A stretch of 64,000 bases of DNA. It comes from Bacteroidales bacterium (GTDB lineage: Bacteria > Bacteroidota > Bacteroidia > Bacteroidales > UBA932). Location: assembly GCA_017550655.1 (NCBI GenBank), contig JAFZOK010000024.1:62001-126000 (forward strand), given 5' to 3'. Shown piece after piece: positions 17,112-26,450 of this stretch. Positions within the stretch are counted from its first letter, which is position 1, and every line of letters starts with the position of its first letter. Under the pieces are notes generated by a model. The model had not been told where the DNA came from. It made no database searches and saw only the letters and a list, made by a program, of their open reading frames with translations. The position numbers were made by a program, and so were the translations under genes.

Positions 17112-18763
17112 TGCTCTGTCTTTTTTTCTTCTATGTTCCAGTCTTTTTCCACTGAGAAATCTGCATAGCAGACATTGTCGCCGAGCTTTACATAATCCTT
17201 GCCTTCAAGAACGCTCCTGAGGGTGGAATCTTTTTTGAGCCTCCTTTCCTTGAAGAACAGGATTCCTTCAAACGAGCTGAGCTGTTCTTTGCTTATCTCT
17301 CTGATAAACAGGCCTTCCTGCTTGAAGTAATAGTCCATGTTCGGAGCCGCGCTGAAGTCGTAGAAAAGCAGCGGGCTGTCTTTTTCCTGAGATATCTTTA
17401 TGGCCTGCTTGCATCCGTCTTTCACACCGGTCATCTTGTTTATTTCCTTCATCGAGAAGCTGCCCAGGAATATGGTCACGAAAATGGAAGCCGAAATGAT
17501 TGAAATTGCCAGCGGAGTATGCTTTTCTTTCAGGGCTTTGAGGGCGAGCAGACCGCCCAGAACCATCGGGAGGAGAATAACCCAGAAAGGAGCCCAGAGT
17601 TCAGGAAGAGTCTCAGCGATTTTTTCCGGAATGACGAACTTCTTGAAAATGGCGGCTATTCCGATAACAATGAACAGCCAGGCTATGAGGGCCACGAGTC
17701 CCTTAATCAGCCTGTCATCCTTTAAGTATGGCAGCATAAGCGCTCCGCTGTAGATGAAGAACGGAATGGCAGGAAGAAGGTATATCGCGATCTTGGAACT
17801 TACCAGAGAGAGCATTATGAGAATGGTCAGGGCAGTGGTAATCATCAGCTTGATTCTGATGCCCCCAAGGAAACGGTTTCTCCATCCCTTGATTATCAGG
17901 ACAACGCACAGCAGGCTCCATACGGCTGCAATCCACCAGTAGCCGGCCAGATAGTACCAGAAAGGAGCCTTGTGGTGGAACGAGTTCACTCCGCGATCCA
18001 CCGTCTGGTGGAAAAGGAGGTTGTTGAGATATGTCTTGCCGCCTTCCAGATATACGCCTGTCCACCAGAGGCCGCAAAGGACAATCAGGATGAGCCAGAA
18101 TCTCCAGCCGAGATATTTTCCTATTCTCAGATCCTTGTCGGCGACAAGGAAAACCAGTATGCAAATTACAGGGGCCAGGAAACCAACGGCTCCCTTGGAG
18201 AATATGGCAAAGAACACGTACACAGGAAGAAGGATGCGGTCTCTGCGGAAAAGGCCCGCTTCGTGGGACTGAATCTTCATCTTGGCTTCACGCGCCCCCT
18301 TCTTGTTGGCGTACATCTTCCCGAAAGTGTACATCGCCAGTACAATGAACATGCACATCAGCATATCCATTCTCAGCACAATGGAAGCGGCCAGGAACAT
18401 CACGCTGCTGTGCAGCATCAGAAGTGCCGCCGTGCTTTCCTCTCCGTCCAGCTTGTTTTCTGTCCAGCGGTCCATCACCCAGCCTGTTACGAATGCAGGA
18501 ACCAGGCTGAGAAGGAAACTGAGCAGGAACATGGAGTGGTATCCGAAGACTTTCTTCAGCAGCATTGCCACCCAGAAATACAGCGGCGGCTTGTCCGCGT
18601 AAACCTGTCCGTGGTCGTAGAAGGTGAAAAAGTTGCCGTTCGCCAGGGCGTCATCCACGATGTTGAGGTACCTCAGCTCGTTGGCCGGGGTGAACTCCCT
18701 CATAAGCAGAAGAGGGAGCAGCATCGCGAAGATGAAAAGGAATATGACGGTTCTCCTTGTCAT
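17108..18763 (-). CDS. GT39/ArnT-like membrane glycosyltransferase
   Basis: The 551-residue protein has about a dozen hydrophobic segments. An early extracytoplasmic loop contains FTPANELRYLNIVDDAL and YADKPPLYFWV, the acidic and DKPP features of the PMT/ArnT family. Such enzymes transfer a sugar from a polyprenyl-phosphate carrier to lipid A or other acceptors on the periplasmic face. It overlaps both neighbours by 4 nt (ATGA), showing translational coupling with the LAB_N and epimerase genes. Confidence 0.88.
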   Translation of the reverse strand: MTRRTVIFLFIFAMLLPLLLMREFTPANELRYLNIVDDALANGNFFTFYDHGQVYADKPPLYFWVAMLLKKVFGYHSMFLLSFLLSLVPAFVTGWVMDRWTENKLDGEESTAALLMLHSSVMFLAASIVLRMDMLMCMFIVLAMYTFGKMYANKKGAREAKMKIQSHEAGLFRRDRILLPVYVFFAIFSKGAVGFLAPVICILVFLVADKDLRIGKYLGWRFWLILIVLCGLWWTGVYLEGGKTYLNNLLFHQTVDRGVNSFHHKAPFWYYLAGYWWIAAVWSLLCVVLIIKGWRNRFLGGIRIKLMITTALTILIMLSLVSSKIAIYLLPAIPFFIYSGALMLPYLKDDRLIKGLVALIAWLFIVIGIAAIFKKFVIPEKIAETLPELWAPFWVILLPMVLGGLLALKALKEKHTPLAISIISASIFVTIFLGSFSMKEINKMTGVKDGCKQAIKISQEKDSPLLFYDFSAAPNMDYYFKQEGLFIREISKEQLSSFEGILFFKERRLKKDSTLRSVLEGKDYVKLGDNVCYADFSVEKDWNIEEKKTEQ

Positions 18764-19464
18764 TTCTCTTCCTCCTTTTCCGCCTCCCTTTTCTTCTGCT
18801 TCTGCAGAATCATCAGGTTTCTTGTATATGAGATGAATCCTGTGCTCTGGCCAAGGGCAAGAACAGGGTCTTTTCTGATAATTGCGTAGGAAACTATGCA
18901 GGCGCTGCCGATTAGGCTTATGATCCAGAATCCGGCAGGAAGATGGCTCTCGTTACGCTTTTTGGAGTAGAAGAACTGGTATACGAATCTCAGTGTAAAG
19001 ATTATCTGCCCCAGAGAGCCGAAAATCACCAGCCACATCGGGATATCGCTGTTCTGGAATACCTGCTGCTTGAAGCCCTCCAGGTCTGTGAGTATGTATC
19101 CGATCCCCACCACCGGAGTTATCAGGAGAATGGTAAGCAGAGGGGCTTTCCACCAGATGTTTCCTGTGGACCCCTCCATTTGGCCGTCTTTGGAAATGCT
19201 CCATACTCCCTTGATTTTCAGGTTCCACATATAGATGTAGTAGGAAATAACCTGGCCGAACATTATGGCAAAGTCGTTCCTCAGCCATCCGTAAATGAAG
19301 AACAGGTAGGAGGCTATCAGGCTCAGAACCCAGAAGATGGTGGGGGAAACCACCTTCTTCTTTCTCTCGGACATAATCCACTGGACCAGTATCCTGGCGG
19401 AGAAAAGCCCCTGCGCCAGAAATCCGATGCCGAATATGATCCATTGGCTGAGAGTCCTTTCCAT
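18760..19464 (-). CDS. LAB_N-domain membrane protein (lipid A disaccharide synthase N-terminal-like)
   Basis: Two copies of a small three-helix membrane domain are visible: residues about 5-80 (FLAQGLFSARILVQWIMSE, then GWLRNDFAIMFGQ) and about 140-220 (LGQIIFTLRFVYQFFYS, then YAIIRKDPVLALGQ). This LAB_N domain often accompanies GT2 glycosyltransferases and may help move or hold polyprenyl-linked sugars. The exact activity is not established. It lies between the GT2 and GT39 genes in a coupled operon. Confidence 0.88.
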   Translation of the reverse strand: MERTLSQWIIFGIGFLAQGLFSARILVQWIMSERKKKVVSPTIFWVLSLIASYLFFIYGWLRNDFAIMFGQVISYYIYMWNLKIKGVWSISKDGQMEGSTGNIWWKAPLLTILLITPVVGIGYILTDLEGFKQQVFQNSDIPMWLVIFGSLGQIIFTLRFVYQFFYSKKRNESHLPAGFWIISLIGSACIVSYAIIRKDPVLALGQSTGFISYTRNLMILQKQKKREAEKEEEK

Positions 19465-19469
19465 TTAGG

Positions 19470-20204
19470 CTACAGGTTATTGTCCTTGAATGAGTAGTTG
19501 ATGTATCTCTTTTTCATCCAGCGATAGGCGAAGCAGTCCTTCATAGGGCCGATGAGCCTGTTCCATACATTGTACTTGGACACTCCGGCAACTCTTGGGA
19601 AGTGCCTTACCGGAACCTGCTTCATCTTGCCGCCTTCCTGAAGCTGGATAAGTGCAGGGAAGAAGCGGTGCATACCCGTGAACATCGGGACTCTCTTGGC
19701 GTAATCCGTGTGGAGAATCTTCAGAGGGCAGCCGGTGTCCGTTGCGCCGTCGTGGGTGAACATCTTGCGGAAGCCGTTTGCAAACCTGCTCTGGAAGTTT
19801 TTCCAGGCGGAATCCTTGCGGTTTGCCCTGATTCCCATAACCAGCGGGTATTCGTCTGCGTATGGGAGCAGAAGGTCAAAGTCCTCCGGAGTTGTCTGAA
19901 GGTCCGCGTCTATGTATCCGACAAGAGGGGAGAAGGTGTTGTCGAAACCTGCCTTGATGGCTCCGCTGAGTCCGGTACGCTTTTCAAGGGAGAGATAGTA
20001 GAAGTTCTTCCTTCTGGAGCACTCGTCCTTAATCATTTCCAGAGACTTGTCCGCACTGCCGTCGTTGACGAAAAGCACACATGCGCCCTTGTCCTCTGCA
20101 GAATTGATGTACTTGTCCAGAGTTTCTGCCAGCCTCGCGATGTTTCCCTCCTCGTTGAATACCGGAGAGATTATGGTAAAACGGTAATTTGCTGTCTTGT
20201 TCAT
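19470..20204 (-). CDS. GT2 glycosyltransferase (DPM1/ArnC-like, polyprenyl-phosphate sugar transferase)
   Basis: The GT-A fold shows SPVFNEEGNI, VNDGSADKSLE and the DxD metal site in YIDADLQTTPED. At 244 residues it lacks the two C-terminal membrane helices of ArnC and resembles soluble DPM1-type enzymes. It probably loads a sugar from a nucleotide donor onto undecaprenyl phosphate for the GT39 enzyme encoded downstream. ATG 20204 was chosen; the in-frame TTG at 20213 lies inside the -7 promoter element. Confidence 0.9.
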   Translation of the reverse strand: MNKTANYRFTIISPVFNEEGNIARLAETLDKYINSAEDKGACVLFVNDGSADKSLEMIKDECSRRKNFYYLSLEKRTGLSGAIKAGFDNTFSPLVGYIDADLQTTPEDFDLLLPYADEYPLVMGIRANRKDSAWKNFQSRFANGFRKMFTHDGATDTGCPLKILHTDYAKRVPMFTGMHRFFPALIQLQEGGKMKQVPVRHFPRVAGVSKYNVWNRLIGPMKDCFAYRWMKKRYINYSFKDNNL

Positions 20205-20210
20205 AACCCA

Positions 20211-20218
20211 CAAATATA
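20211..20218 (-). promoter_or_regulatory. -7 promoter element of the envelope operon
   Basis: On the minus strand TATATTTG matches TAnnTTTG and ends 6 nt before the ATG at 20204, so the transcript start lies almost at the start codon. Confidence 0.5.
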
Positions 20219-20248
20219 AGAAATCTCCCGTACATCCCCTTAGGACAA

Positions 20249-20279
20249 TAAAAAAAGGATGACCTGGTGGCCATCCTTT
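20249..20279 (-). terminator. Rho-independent terminator after the histone H1-like gene
   Basis: On the minus strand a stem of AAAGGATG and CATCCTTT around a short GC inner pair is followed by a run of T residues. It ends transcription of the small gene at 20301-20477 before the envelope operon promoter. Confidence 0.8.
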
Positions 20280-20300
20280 CTGTCCTTTCAGTTCAGTTGA

Positions 20301-20477
20301 TTACTTCTTAGCAGCCTCAACGGAAGCCTTTCTGAAGTCCTTCATCAGCTTGGTGATTTCCAAAGCAGCCTTTCTTGCGCGGGTTCCGGCAGCCTTGTTG
20401 CCCTTTACGATCTGTGCCTCAGCGTCCTTGTTGAAAGCCTCAAACTGAGCCTGAATGTTCTTGAATATTTTTTCCAT
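20301..20477 (-). CDS. Histone H1-like (Hc1-type) DNA-binding protein
   Basis: This 58-residue basic protein starts MEKIFKNIQAQFEAFNKDAE and ends in RKAALEITKLMKDFRKASVE followed by AAKK. It is rich in Lys and Ala and helical. It matches the Hc1-type histone-like proteins common in Bacteroidota, which bind and compact DNA. It has its own terminator and is probably monocistronic. Confidence 0.82.
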   Translation of the reverse strand: MEKIFKNIQAQFEAFNKDAEAQIVKGNKAAGTRARKAALEITKLMKDFRKASVEAAKK

Positions 20478-20579
20478 AATAAAAATGTTAAAAATTAATT
20501 ATTGTGTTACATAGTCATCAAATTCAAACATAAAAATAGCAATAATTATTTCAATGTCCAAAAAAACTTGGCAAAATCG

Positions 20580-21932
20580 CTATTTCTTTATGTATGCGCC
20601 GGTAAATCCGTCCTCAAGATCAAGCTCTTTGCCCTGAGATGCCTTGGTGGCCTTTGTTCCCGGAAGATCCGGATAGGTTCCCGTAGCGATGTGCATCAGG
20701 CAGGCCTTGATAAGGTCTTCCTCTCCTGAGAAATCGTGATAAAGGTCATCGTACCTCTTGTTATTCGGGGTGATGCCGTTGTCATAATCTGCCTTGCCCA
20801 GAGAGTTCATGCAGTAGAAGCAGATTGGCAGGAAGGCATAGTCTATGTCCTTTTCCTTTGCCTTAGGAGGGTAGAGGAAAACATACATTCCGTTAGGCTT
20901 GCCGTAAGTCTGGCCTCCAACGGTTATGACTTCCATATAAGGGCTCAGGCAGTTGATCATGCTCTCTGAAGCGGATGCGGTCCTGGCTCCGGTAATGATG
21001 TAGAGTCTGCCAAGGTCCAGAGAGTTGGCGGTGCGCTTTATGCTGTAGCTCTTGTCTTCTTTCTTGTTTGCAAGATTATGGGAGAGGGTTACAAAGTCCT
21101 TTCCGTCTGCGGAAGCCGGAGCCAGATATCCTGCAATGTCTGTACATACGTCAAGGTCTCCGCCGCCGTTGTACCTGAGATCCAGGATAAAGTCTGTGAT
21201 GCCCTGGGATTTCATCTGGGTAAGGGCGCTTACAATCTCGTTCTTCATGTTGGAGTTGAAGGTGGTATAGAGAATGTATCCGACCTTGGCTCCCTTGGAG
21301 AGCTTGTCGCAGTCCGCCGCCGTGAAAACCTTGGACAATGTTACTGAATTGCTCTGGTAGGAAGTCTGGGAGAGGTTCAGCACCACGGATGTTTCGTCCG
21401 GTTTCCTGAAGGTAAAACTGTTGGAGGTCTTTCCTATCTCATCGTAGAACTGGTCGTTCTTTATGAGCGTTTCCACATTGGTTCCGCCGATTTGGGCAAG
21501 CTGCCAGCCTCTTGTTACTCCGGCCTTTGCCAGAGGGGAATTCTTGTCCACATACTGGATGTACACGTCATAATCCTTGAAATGCTCGATCGGCTGGGCG
21601 ATGTGGAATCCGTAGGATGTGGAGATTCCGGTTTCCATCGAATTGTAGGACAGTCCGTTCATCATCCAGCTCCAGCGGTCTTTCTTTACGAGGCGGGACT
21701 GGAAATACTGCTGCACGCTGTTTCCTTTCATTGTAGAGGATGAAGGCATCTGGTCTGCCCAGTAATAGTACTGCTTCATCAGCTGGTCCACATAAGACTT
21801 GACTGTGGTGGAATCCTTGTCCATCTTATCATCCTTGCTGTCGCTGTCAAAGATGCAGGATGACATTGTAAAGCTAATCGAAAGCCAAACCAGAGAAACG
21901 GCTATGAGGGAACTGCTGAAAAATTTTTTCAT
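20580..21932 (-). CDS. S41-family peptidase lipoprotein
   Basis: A lipoprotein signal (ATG at 21932, MSSC) anchors the protein in the envelope. A PDZ-like region (about residues 115-185; SPLAKAGVTRGWQLAQIGG) precedes the C-terminal-processing peptidase core. LRYNGGGD is conserved, GARTASASES holds the catalytic serine, and GGQTYGKPNG the lysine. It is expected to degrade or process envelope proteins. Length is 450 residues. Confidence 0.9.
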   Translation of the reverse strand: MKKFFSSSLIAVSLVWLSISFTMSSCIFDSDSKDDKMDKDSTTVKSYVDQLMKQYYYWADQMPSSSTMKGNSVQQYFQSRLVKKDRWSWMMNGLSYNSMETGISTSYGFHIAQPIEHFKDYDVYIQYVDKNSPLAKAGVTRGWQLAQIGGTNVETLIKNDQFYDEIGKTSNSFTFRKPDETSVVLNLSQTSYQSNSVTLSKVFTAADCDKLSKGAKVGYILYTTFNSNMKNEIVSALTQMKSQGITDFILDLRYNGGGDLDVCTDIAGYLAPASADGKDFVTLSHNLANKKEDKSYSIKRTANSLDLGRLYIITGARTASASESMINCLSPYMEVITVGGQTYGKPNGMYVFLYPPKAKEKDIDYAFLPICFYCMNSLGKADYDNGITPNNKRYDDLYHDFSGEEDLIKACLMHIATGTYPDLPGTKATKASQGKELDLEDGFTGAYIKK

Positions 21933-22009
21933 AACAATCTGTTTATTCAACGATAGGCCAGGTTGCAATAATGAGGCCAACTTGTAAGGCAAAAATACGC
22001 TATTTTTAT

Positions 22010-22017
22010 TAAATTTG
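22010..22017 (+). promoter_or_regulatory. -7 promoter element of the AGCS symporter gene
   Basis: TAAATTTG matches TAnnTTTG 19 nt upstream of the ATG at 22037. I see no good -33 TTTG at the right distance. Confidence 0.4.
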
Positions 22018-22036
22018 TAAAAATGTTAGAGTGTTT

Positions 22037-23470
22037 ATGGAAGCCTTAGACCAAATTTCCTCCGCCGTCAGTTCGTTTATCTGGGGGTGGCCGATGATAA
22101 TCCTACTTCTTGGAACCCACATTTTCCTGACCATCCGTCTGCGGTTTCCGCAGAAGTCCATATTCAAGGCAATCGGGATTTCTTTCCGCAGAGACAAGAA
22201 TGCGGCCGGAGACGTGAGCCAGTTCGGCGCTCTTACGACATCCCTTGCCGCTACCATCGGTACGGGAAACATCATAGGCGTTGCCACTGCGGTTTCCCTT
22301 GGAGGGCCGGGGGCTGTGCTGTGGTGCTGGCTGACAGGCCTACTGGGTATAGCCACCAAGTACGGTGAGGGGCTTCTGGCAATAAAGTATAGGGTAAAGA
22401 CCGCAAAGGGCACGATGCTCGGCGGCCCTATGTACGCCCTTGAAAGGGGATTGGGCAGCAAGTTCCTGGCAGTGCTGTTCTGCGTATTCGCCGCACTTGC
22501 CGCTTTCGGTATCGGAGACACCGTTCAGGCAAACGCAATATCCACTCTTCTGGACCAGGAAGGGCTGTTTGGCCCTTCGTTTACAGGCATTCCAAAGGAA
22601 TATACGGGCCTTGCCGTGGCTTTTCTGGTGATGCTGGTAACCTTCTTCGGAATTAAGGGAATCGCCAGGGTTTGCGGCCTTCTGGTGCCGTTTATGGCTA
22701 TTTTCTACATAGTGGGATGCTTTATCATACTTGGAATGAACTGGAGTGTTCTCGGCGATACGGTTTCACTAATCTGCCAGTCTGCATTTTCCGCCAAGGC
22801 AGGTCTCGGAGGCCTTGCAGGAGCCACGGTTATGATGGCCTGCCGTTACGGTATTGCAAGGGGACTGTTCTCCAACGAGTCCGGTATGGGATCGGCTCCG
22901 ATTGCCGCCGCGGCCGCACAGACAAAGAATCCTGTGCGCCAGGCACTGGTGTCTTCTACCGGAACGTTCTGGGATACTGTTGTGGTGTGCGCACTTACCG
23001 GCCTGGTGCTGGTTTCCAGCATCATTTCCAACCCGAGCATCGACTACAAGGACGGGGCCAAGCTCACTCAGCTGGCATTCGGACAGATTCCGTATGTGGG
23101 CTCCATTGTCCTTACTGTAAGCCTTGCAACATTTGCTTTCTCCACAATTCTTGGCTGGAGCTACTATGCGGAGCGCAGCGTGGAATACCTTGCAGGAAGA
23201 AAGACAGTTTTCCTGTACCGCATAATATGGGTTATTCTGGTGTATGTGGGTGCCGTGATGAACCTTACGGTTGTCTGGAACTTTGCGGATATCCTGAACG
23301 CCCTGATGGCAATTCCGAATATCATCGCCCTCTTACTGCTTAGCGGAGTAATCGTGTCCGAGACCAGAAAATACCTTTGGAACAATAAACTGGATATGGA
23401 GTCAGACGAGGAGATTCCTATCCTTACCGGCAAACGCGCCGCCAGGGCAGATATTACAAAAGACATTTAA
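22037..23470 (+). CDS. Sodium:alanine (AGCS-family) symporter
   Basis: This inner-membrane transporter of about 477 residues has ten or more hydrophobic helices. Family signatures include TTSLAATIGTGNIIGVATA near residue 70, GLFSNESGMGSAPIAAAAA near residue 277, and GWSYYAERSVEYLAG. It should import alanine or glycine with Na+. The ATG at 22037 was preferred to a GTG six bases upstream. Confidence 0.95.
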   Translation: MEALDQISSAVSSFIWGWPMIILLLGTHIFLTIRLRFPQKSIFKAIGISFRRDKNAAGDVSQFGALTTSLAATIGTGNIIGVATAVSLGGPGAVLWCWLTGLLGIATKYGEGLLAIKYRVKTAKGTMLGGPMYALERGLGSKFLAVLFCVFAALAAFGIGDTVQANAISTLLDQEGLFGPSFTGIPKEYTGLAVAFLVMLVTFFGIKGIARVCGLLVPFMAIFYIVGCFIILGMNWSVLGDTVSLICQSAFSAKAGLGGLAGATVMMACRYGIARGLFSNESGMGSAPIAAAAAQTKNPVRQALVSSTGTFWDTVVVCALTGLVLVSSIISNPSIDYKDGAKLTQLAFGQIPYVGSIVLTVSLATFAFSTILGWSYYAERSVEYLAGRKTVFLYRIIWVILVYVGAVMNLTVVWNFADILNALMAIPNIIALLLLSGVIVSETRKYLWNNKLDMESDEEIPILTGKRAARADITKDI

Positions 23471-23529
23471 CCATCATAACCGCACGGTTTTTGTATATTG
23501 AATTTTAAAAGTGAAAAAGTTATAGCCTT

Positions 23530-24003
23530 ATGAATAAGTTCCGTTTTATCTCGGCGGTATTGCTGATAGCCGCAGTTCCTGTTCTTATGTCCTGCTCAAA
23601 GAAATCTTCCTCTGGAGAGGAGGATACGACTGAGACCTTCCAGACTATCAATGCAAAGTTCTATTATTCAAATGGTTCTCTGGCCCCGGAGAACATAGCT
23701 ATGGAAACAGGCGGCAACATTGAACTTTATGTGGGAAGCGGATCCTCTAAAGCCATTTTCAACGGACCTGTTAAATGGACAGCTACCGGCTCAGGAGAAC
23801 TCGGTCTTTCCGCTGTTCAGAAAACTGTTGGACAAGCCCCGTTAACCAAGGCGGGATACGATTACAACACTACCAGTGCTACCACAAACGCCACATCGGT
23901 ATTGAGGATTAACGGCAAATCAGACGGAATAGTTTCCCTTAGGGCCGCTGACCCTGCGGGTAACATCAAAGTCGTGATGGTGACTGTATATGCCAAGGAA
24001 TAG
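23530..24003 (+). CDS. Small lipoprotein of unknown function
   Basis: The N-terminus is a lipoprotein signal (AAVPVLMSC) followed by a Ser/Glu linker. The remaining 130 residues look like one beta-sandwich, Ig-like in pattern (GGNIELYVGSG, GPVKWTATGSGELGLS, then VSLRAADPAGN). Some Big-type domains look like this, but I cannot name a family. It is convergent with the MBL-fold gene. Confidence 0.6.
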   Translation: MNKFRFISAVLLIAAVPVLMSCSKKSSSGEEDTTETFQTINAKFYYSNGSLAPENIAMETGGNIELYVGSGSSKAIFNGPVKWTATGSGELGLSAVQKTVGQAPLTKAGYDYNTTSATTNATSVLRINGKSDGIVSLRAADPAGNIKVVMVTVYAKE

Positions 24004-24025
24004 AATCCGAGAGTTTTCCTTTTAA

Positions 24026-25150
24026 TCAGTTTGAACGGTAGAGGTAAAGCTCCACCCGTTCTCCCCAAGCCATAACGATAGACGGGATGCCGGTAGACAT
24101 CTTGTCTATTTTATATTGCGTGAGCCAATAAGCCTCGCGATGGTCTATCGTGTGGCCAAGTTCGTTCTCGTGCCCGAAGATAACGTATGCCGGGGCAAAA
24201 CCCTTTATCATAGCCTCAAGATTCATGGCCCAGCAATCTATCAGCAGGACATCCACGGTTTTGTTTACTTTTTGCTTTATCTCTTTCAGCCACTGTACGT
24301 CTTCTTTCTTCCACTGGTCTCCGAAATGGACGACCGTCCTCTTTTCCGGAAGAGTAATCATCCAGATGTTGTTCTGGAGCTCGTCCTGATGCCCGGGAAT
24401 GGCAATCGCCTCAATCTTCTTTTCGGATTTCAGCGTCAATTCCATCTCATTGAAATCATCTGAACGGCAGCCCTTGACATAATCTATTCCCGTGTCTTGC
24501 GGGCCAAAGACAGGAACGCCAAGTCTCTTCGCGATTTCAATGACTCTCCTGTCGCAATGGTCAGGGTCTTTATGGGAGATGAAAAGGGCGTCGCAGAGTT
24601 TGAGTAATTTCTCAATATAATTGTCCTGAAGCATTTTCTGCTCTCCCGCTGTAAAGCAAAGGTCAAAGCCAAGGGTTACACTTTCGCTGCGGACAATGAA
24701 ACCGTCGTTGTAGAGCTTTATTACCTCCACGGCTTCGGGCTTTGCGTGCTGGTGAGGGCTCTGGTCCGGATGGTGTACTTGAGTTTCTGCCAGATGTTTA
24801 AGGGCATCTGACAGACGACCGTTTACATACACCTGGAGAAATGTGGAAATCAGCCTTGCGGTATCGTGTGCGGCAGCATCAATGGCAGAGAGGGCAAGTT
24901 GCCTGGCATCAGAAGGCTTTGCACTCGGCCCTTCTTGATCCAGTACCTTCCCCGCCAATATGAGCAAATTGCCGTTCTGCTGAAAAAGATACTTGTCCGT
25001 ATTGCCCCAGTATTCCCGGATCACTCCGTTCTCCTTTATCTTGGGCAGCGAATCGATGTGCTGCCCACCAATGTAGCCCTGGGCCAGGCAAATGGAGCAG
25101 GACAAAACAAGCATTATCGCCGAGGCGAAAAATATCCGGAATGATTTCAT
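24026..25150 (-). CDS. Exported metallo-beta-lactamase-fold hydrolase
   Basis: A signal peptide ends near residue 23. The metal site SHKDPDHCD (an HxDxDH-like motif) lies near residue 193, with IPGHQDE and VVHFGDQW further on, as in the MBL fold. The substrate is unknown. It starts 1 nt after the esterase gene on the same strand, within a minus-strand run of exported hydrolases (DPP III, esterase, this protein). Confidence 0.8.
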   Translation of the reverse strand: MKSFRIFFASAIMLVLSCSICLAQGYIGGQHIDSLPKIKENGVIREYWGNTDKYLFQQNGNLLILAGKVLDQEGPSAKPSDARQLALSAIDAAAHDTARLISTFLQVYVNGRLSDALKHLAETQVHHPDQSPHQHAKPEAVEVIKLYNDGFIVRSESVTLGFDLCFTAGEQKMLQDNYIEKLLKLCDALFISHKDPDHCDRRVIEIAKRLGVPVFGPQDTGIDYVKGCRSDDFNEMELTLKSEKKIEAIAIPGHQDELQNNIWMITLPEKRTVVHFGDQWKKEDVQWLKEIKQKVNKTVDVLLIDCWAMNLEAMIKGFAPAYVIFGHENELGHTIDHREAYWLTQYKIDKMSTGIPSIVMAWGERVELYLYRSN

Positions 25151-25151
25151 A

Positions 25152-26450
25152 TTACTCAGACTGCATGTTGAACTGTGATTTCAGCCATTTGAGGGCTTCT
25201 TCGCTTTGCCACGGGTAAAGCCAGTGGCCGGTATCACGGGCCAGGCACAGTGTTTTAGGAGCTGTTATGACATTGTATGCCGAGAATGTGGAGGACGGGC
25301 AGCAGACAATGTCGTTGAATCCCCAGGCATAGAAGCCCGGCTGGGAAAGGAAGCGTGCAAAGTTTACTACATCATAGTATTTGGATACGGCAACCTTTTG
25401 CTCTATGAGGGGATCGCTCTTGTCAAGGAAAAGATGCGGCCAGCCGCCGCTGCGGCCATAGTAGTAGCCGGTTACATCGCAGAATGCCGGGAAATAGGCG
25501 AAGAGAGCACTGATGCGTTTGTCCATGGCGGCCGTCACTATGGAGAGCATGCCGCCCTGGCTGCCTCCGTAGCAGGCGATTCTGGTCTGGTCCACGTCCT
25601 CGCGGCTGCACAGGTAATCCACAGCACGTACGCATCCGAGATATGTCCGCTTGTAATAATAACTGTCGCGGTTCTCAAGGCCTTTCAGCACATATCCGGA
25701 CATAGCCCCGTTTTCCAGTTGCTTGTAAATCTCGCTGTCCTGGTCAACAGGAATGCCGTGGACTCCAATATTCAGCACCACGAAGCCTTCGTATGCCAGC
25801 GGATCCGCTCCGCTGAACTTGCGTACGGCGGCACCAGGCAGACGGAGAATGGCCGGTTTTCTGCCTTCCGTCTTCGGCACTGTCAGCACACCGTAAACAT
25901 AATTGCCTGCTTTGTATGACTGGATGCGGACGTAATAGACATCCACACGGTCGTTGCTCTCTTCCTCAGAATGCCTTATGCGTGTAAGCATCGGCACCTT
26001 GGCGGCCTTTTCCTTGGCGTTATCCCAGAATGACTCGAAGTCTTCCGGAAGAGATGTGGTCGGTTCTATCTTGTAAGGGTCAAAGCCGATATTGGTCTGG
26101 CTGCTGTAGCGCTTGCCGTTGAAGGTGACGCTGACGTTAACTGTCGTGAATCCAGGAACTTTGCGTCCGGGCACGGTAATGCGGGCAAAGCCGTCCTTTC
26201 CGGTAGTTACAGTCCCTGTCTTTTCCGCCTTCAGTTTCTCCGGACCGTAGCTGTAGGAGATTTCGGTTAGGGGCATCCTCTCGTTTTCCTTCACGGCATA
26301 GAGGGTGAACACAGCCTTTTCCCCGCAGGAATAAACCCAGTCGGAATGGTCAGGTTCCGCATAAACGGTAATGAATTGTTTAGATGGCTGCCCAAGAACT
26401 GAAGTTATTGCCAGCAATGTGGCAGCAAGTATGCAAATCGCTCTTTTCAT
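25152..26450 (-). CDS. Acetyl xylan esterase/AXE1-type (CE7-like) exported hydrolase
   Basis: A signal peptide is followed by an N-terminal beta-domain (residues about 25-130) and an alpha/beta hydrolase of the AXE1 type (FDPYKIEPTTSLPEDFESFW at the domain border). The nucleophile is in YGGSQGG, and the late RDTGHWLYPWQ provides the histidine. It probably deacetylates plant polysaccharides or oligosaccharides in the periplasm. It overlaps the end of the DPP III gene by 1 nt. Confidence 0.88.
   Translation of the reverse strand: MKRAICILAATLLAITSVLGQPSKQFITVYAEPDHSDWVYSCGEKAVFTLYAVKENERMPLTEISYSYGPEKLKAEKTGTVTTGKDGFARITVPGRKVPGFTTVNVSVTFNGKRYSSQTNIGFDPYKIEPTTSLPEDFESFWDNAKEKAAKVPMLTRIRHSEEESNDRVDVYYVRIQSYKAGNYVYGVLTVPKTEGRKPAILRLPGAAVRKFSGADPLAYEGFVVLNIGVHGIPVDQDSEIYKQLENGAMSGYVLKGLENRDSYYYKRTYLGCVRAVDYLCSREDVDQTRIACYGGSQGGMLSIVTAAMDKRISALFAYFPAFCDVTGYYYGRSGGWPHLFLDKSDPLIEQKVAVSKYYDVVNFARFLSQPGFYAWGFNDIVCCPSSTFSAYNVITAPKTLCLARDTGHWLYPWQSEEALKWLKSQFNMQSE

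Noticed and set aside
17972-18889. 305-codon open frame antisense to the GT39 gene
   Set aside because: It crosses two real genes and has no recognisable domain.
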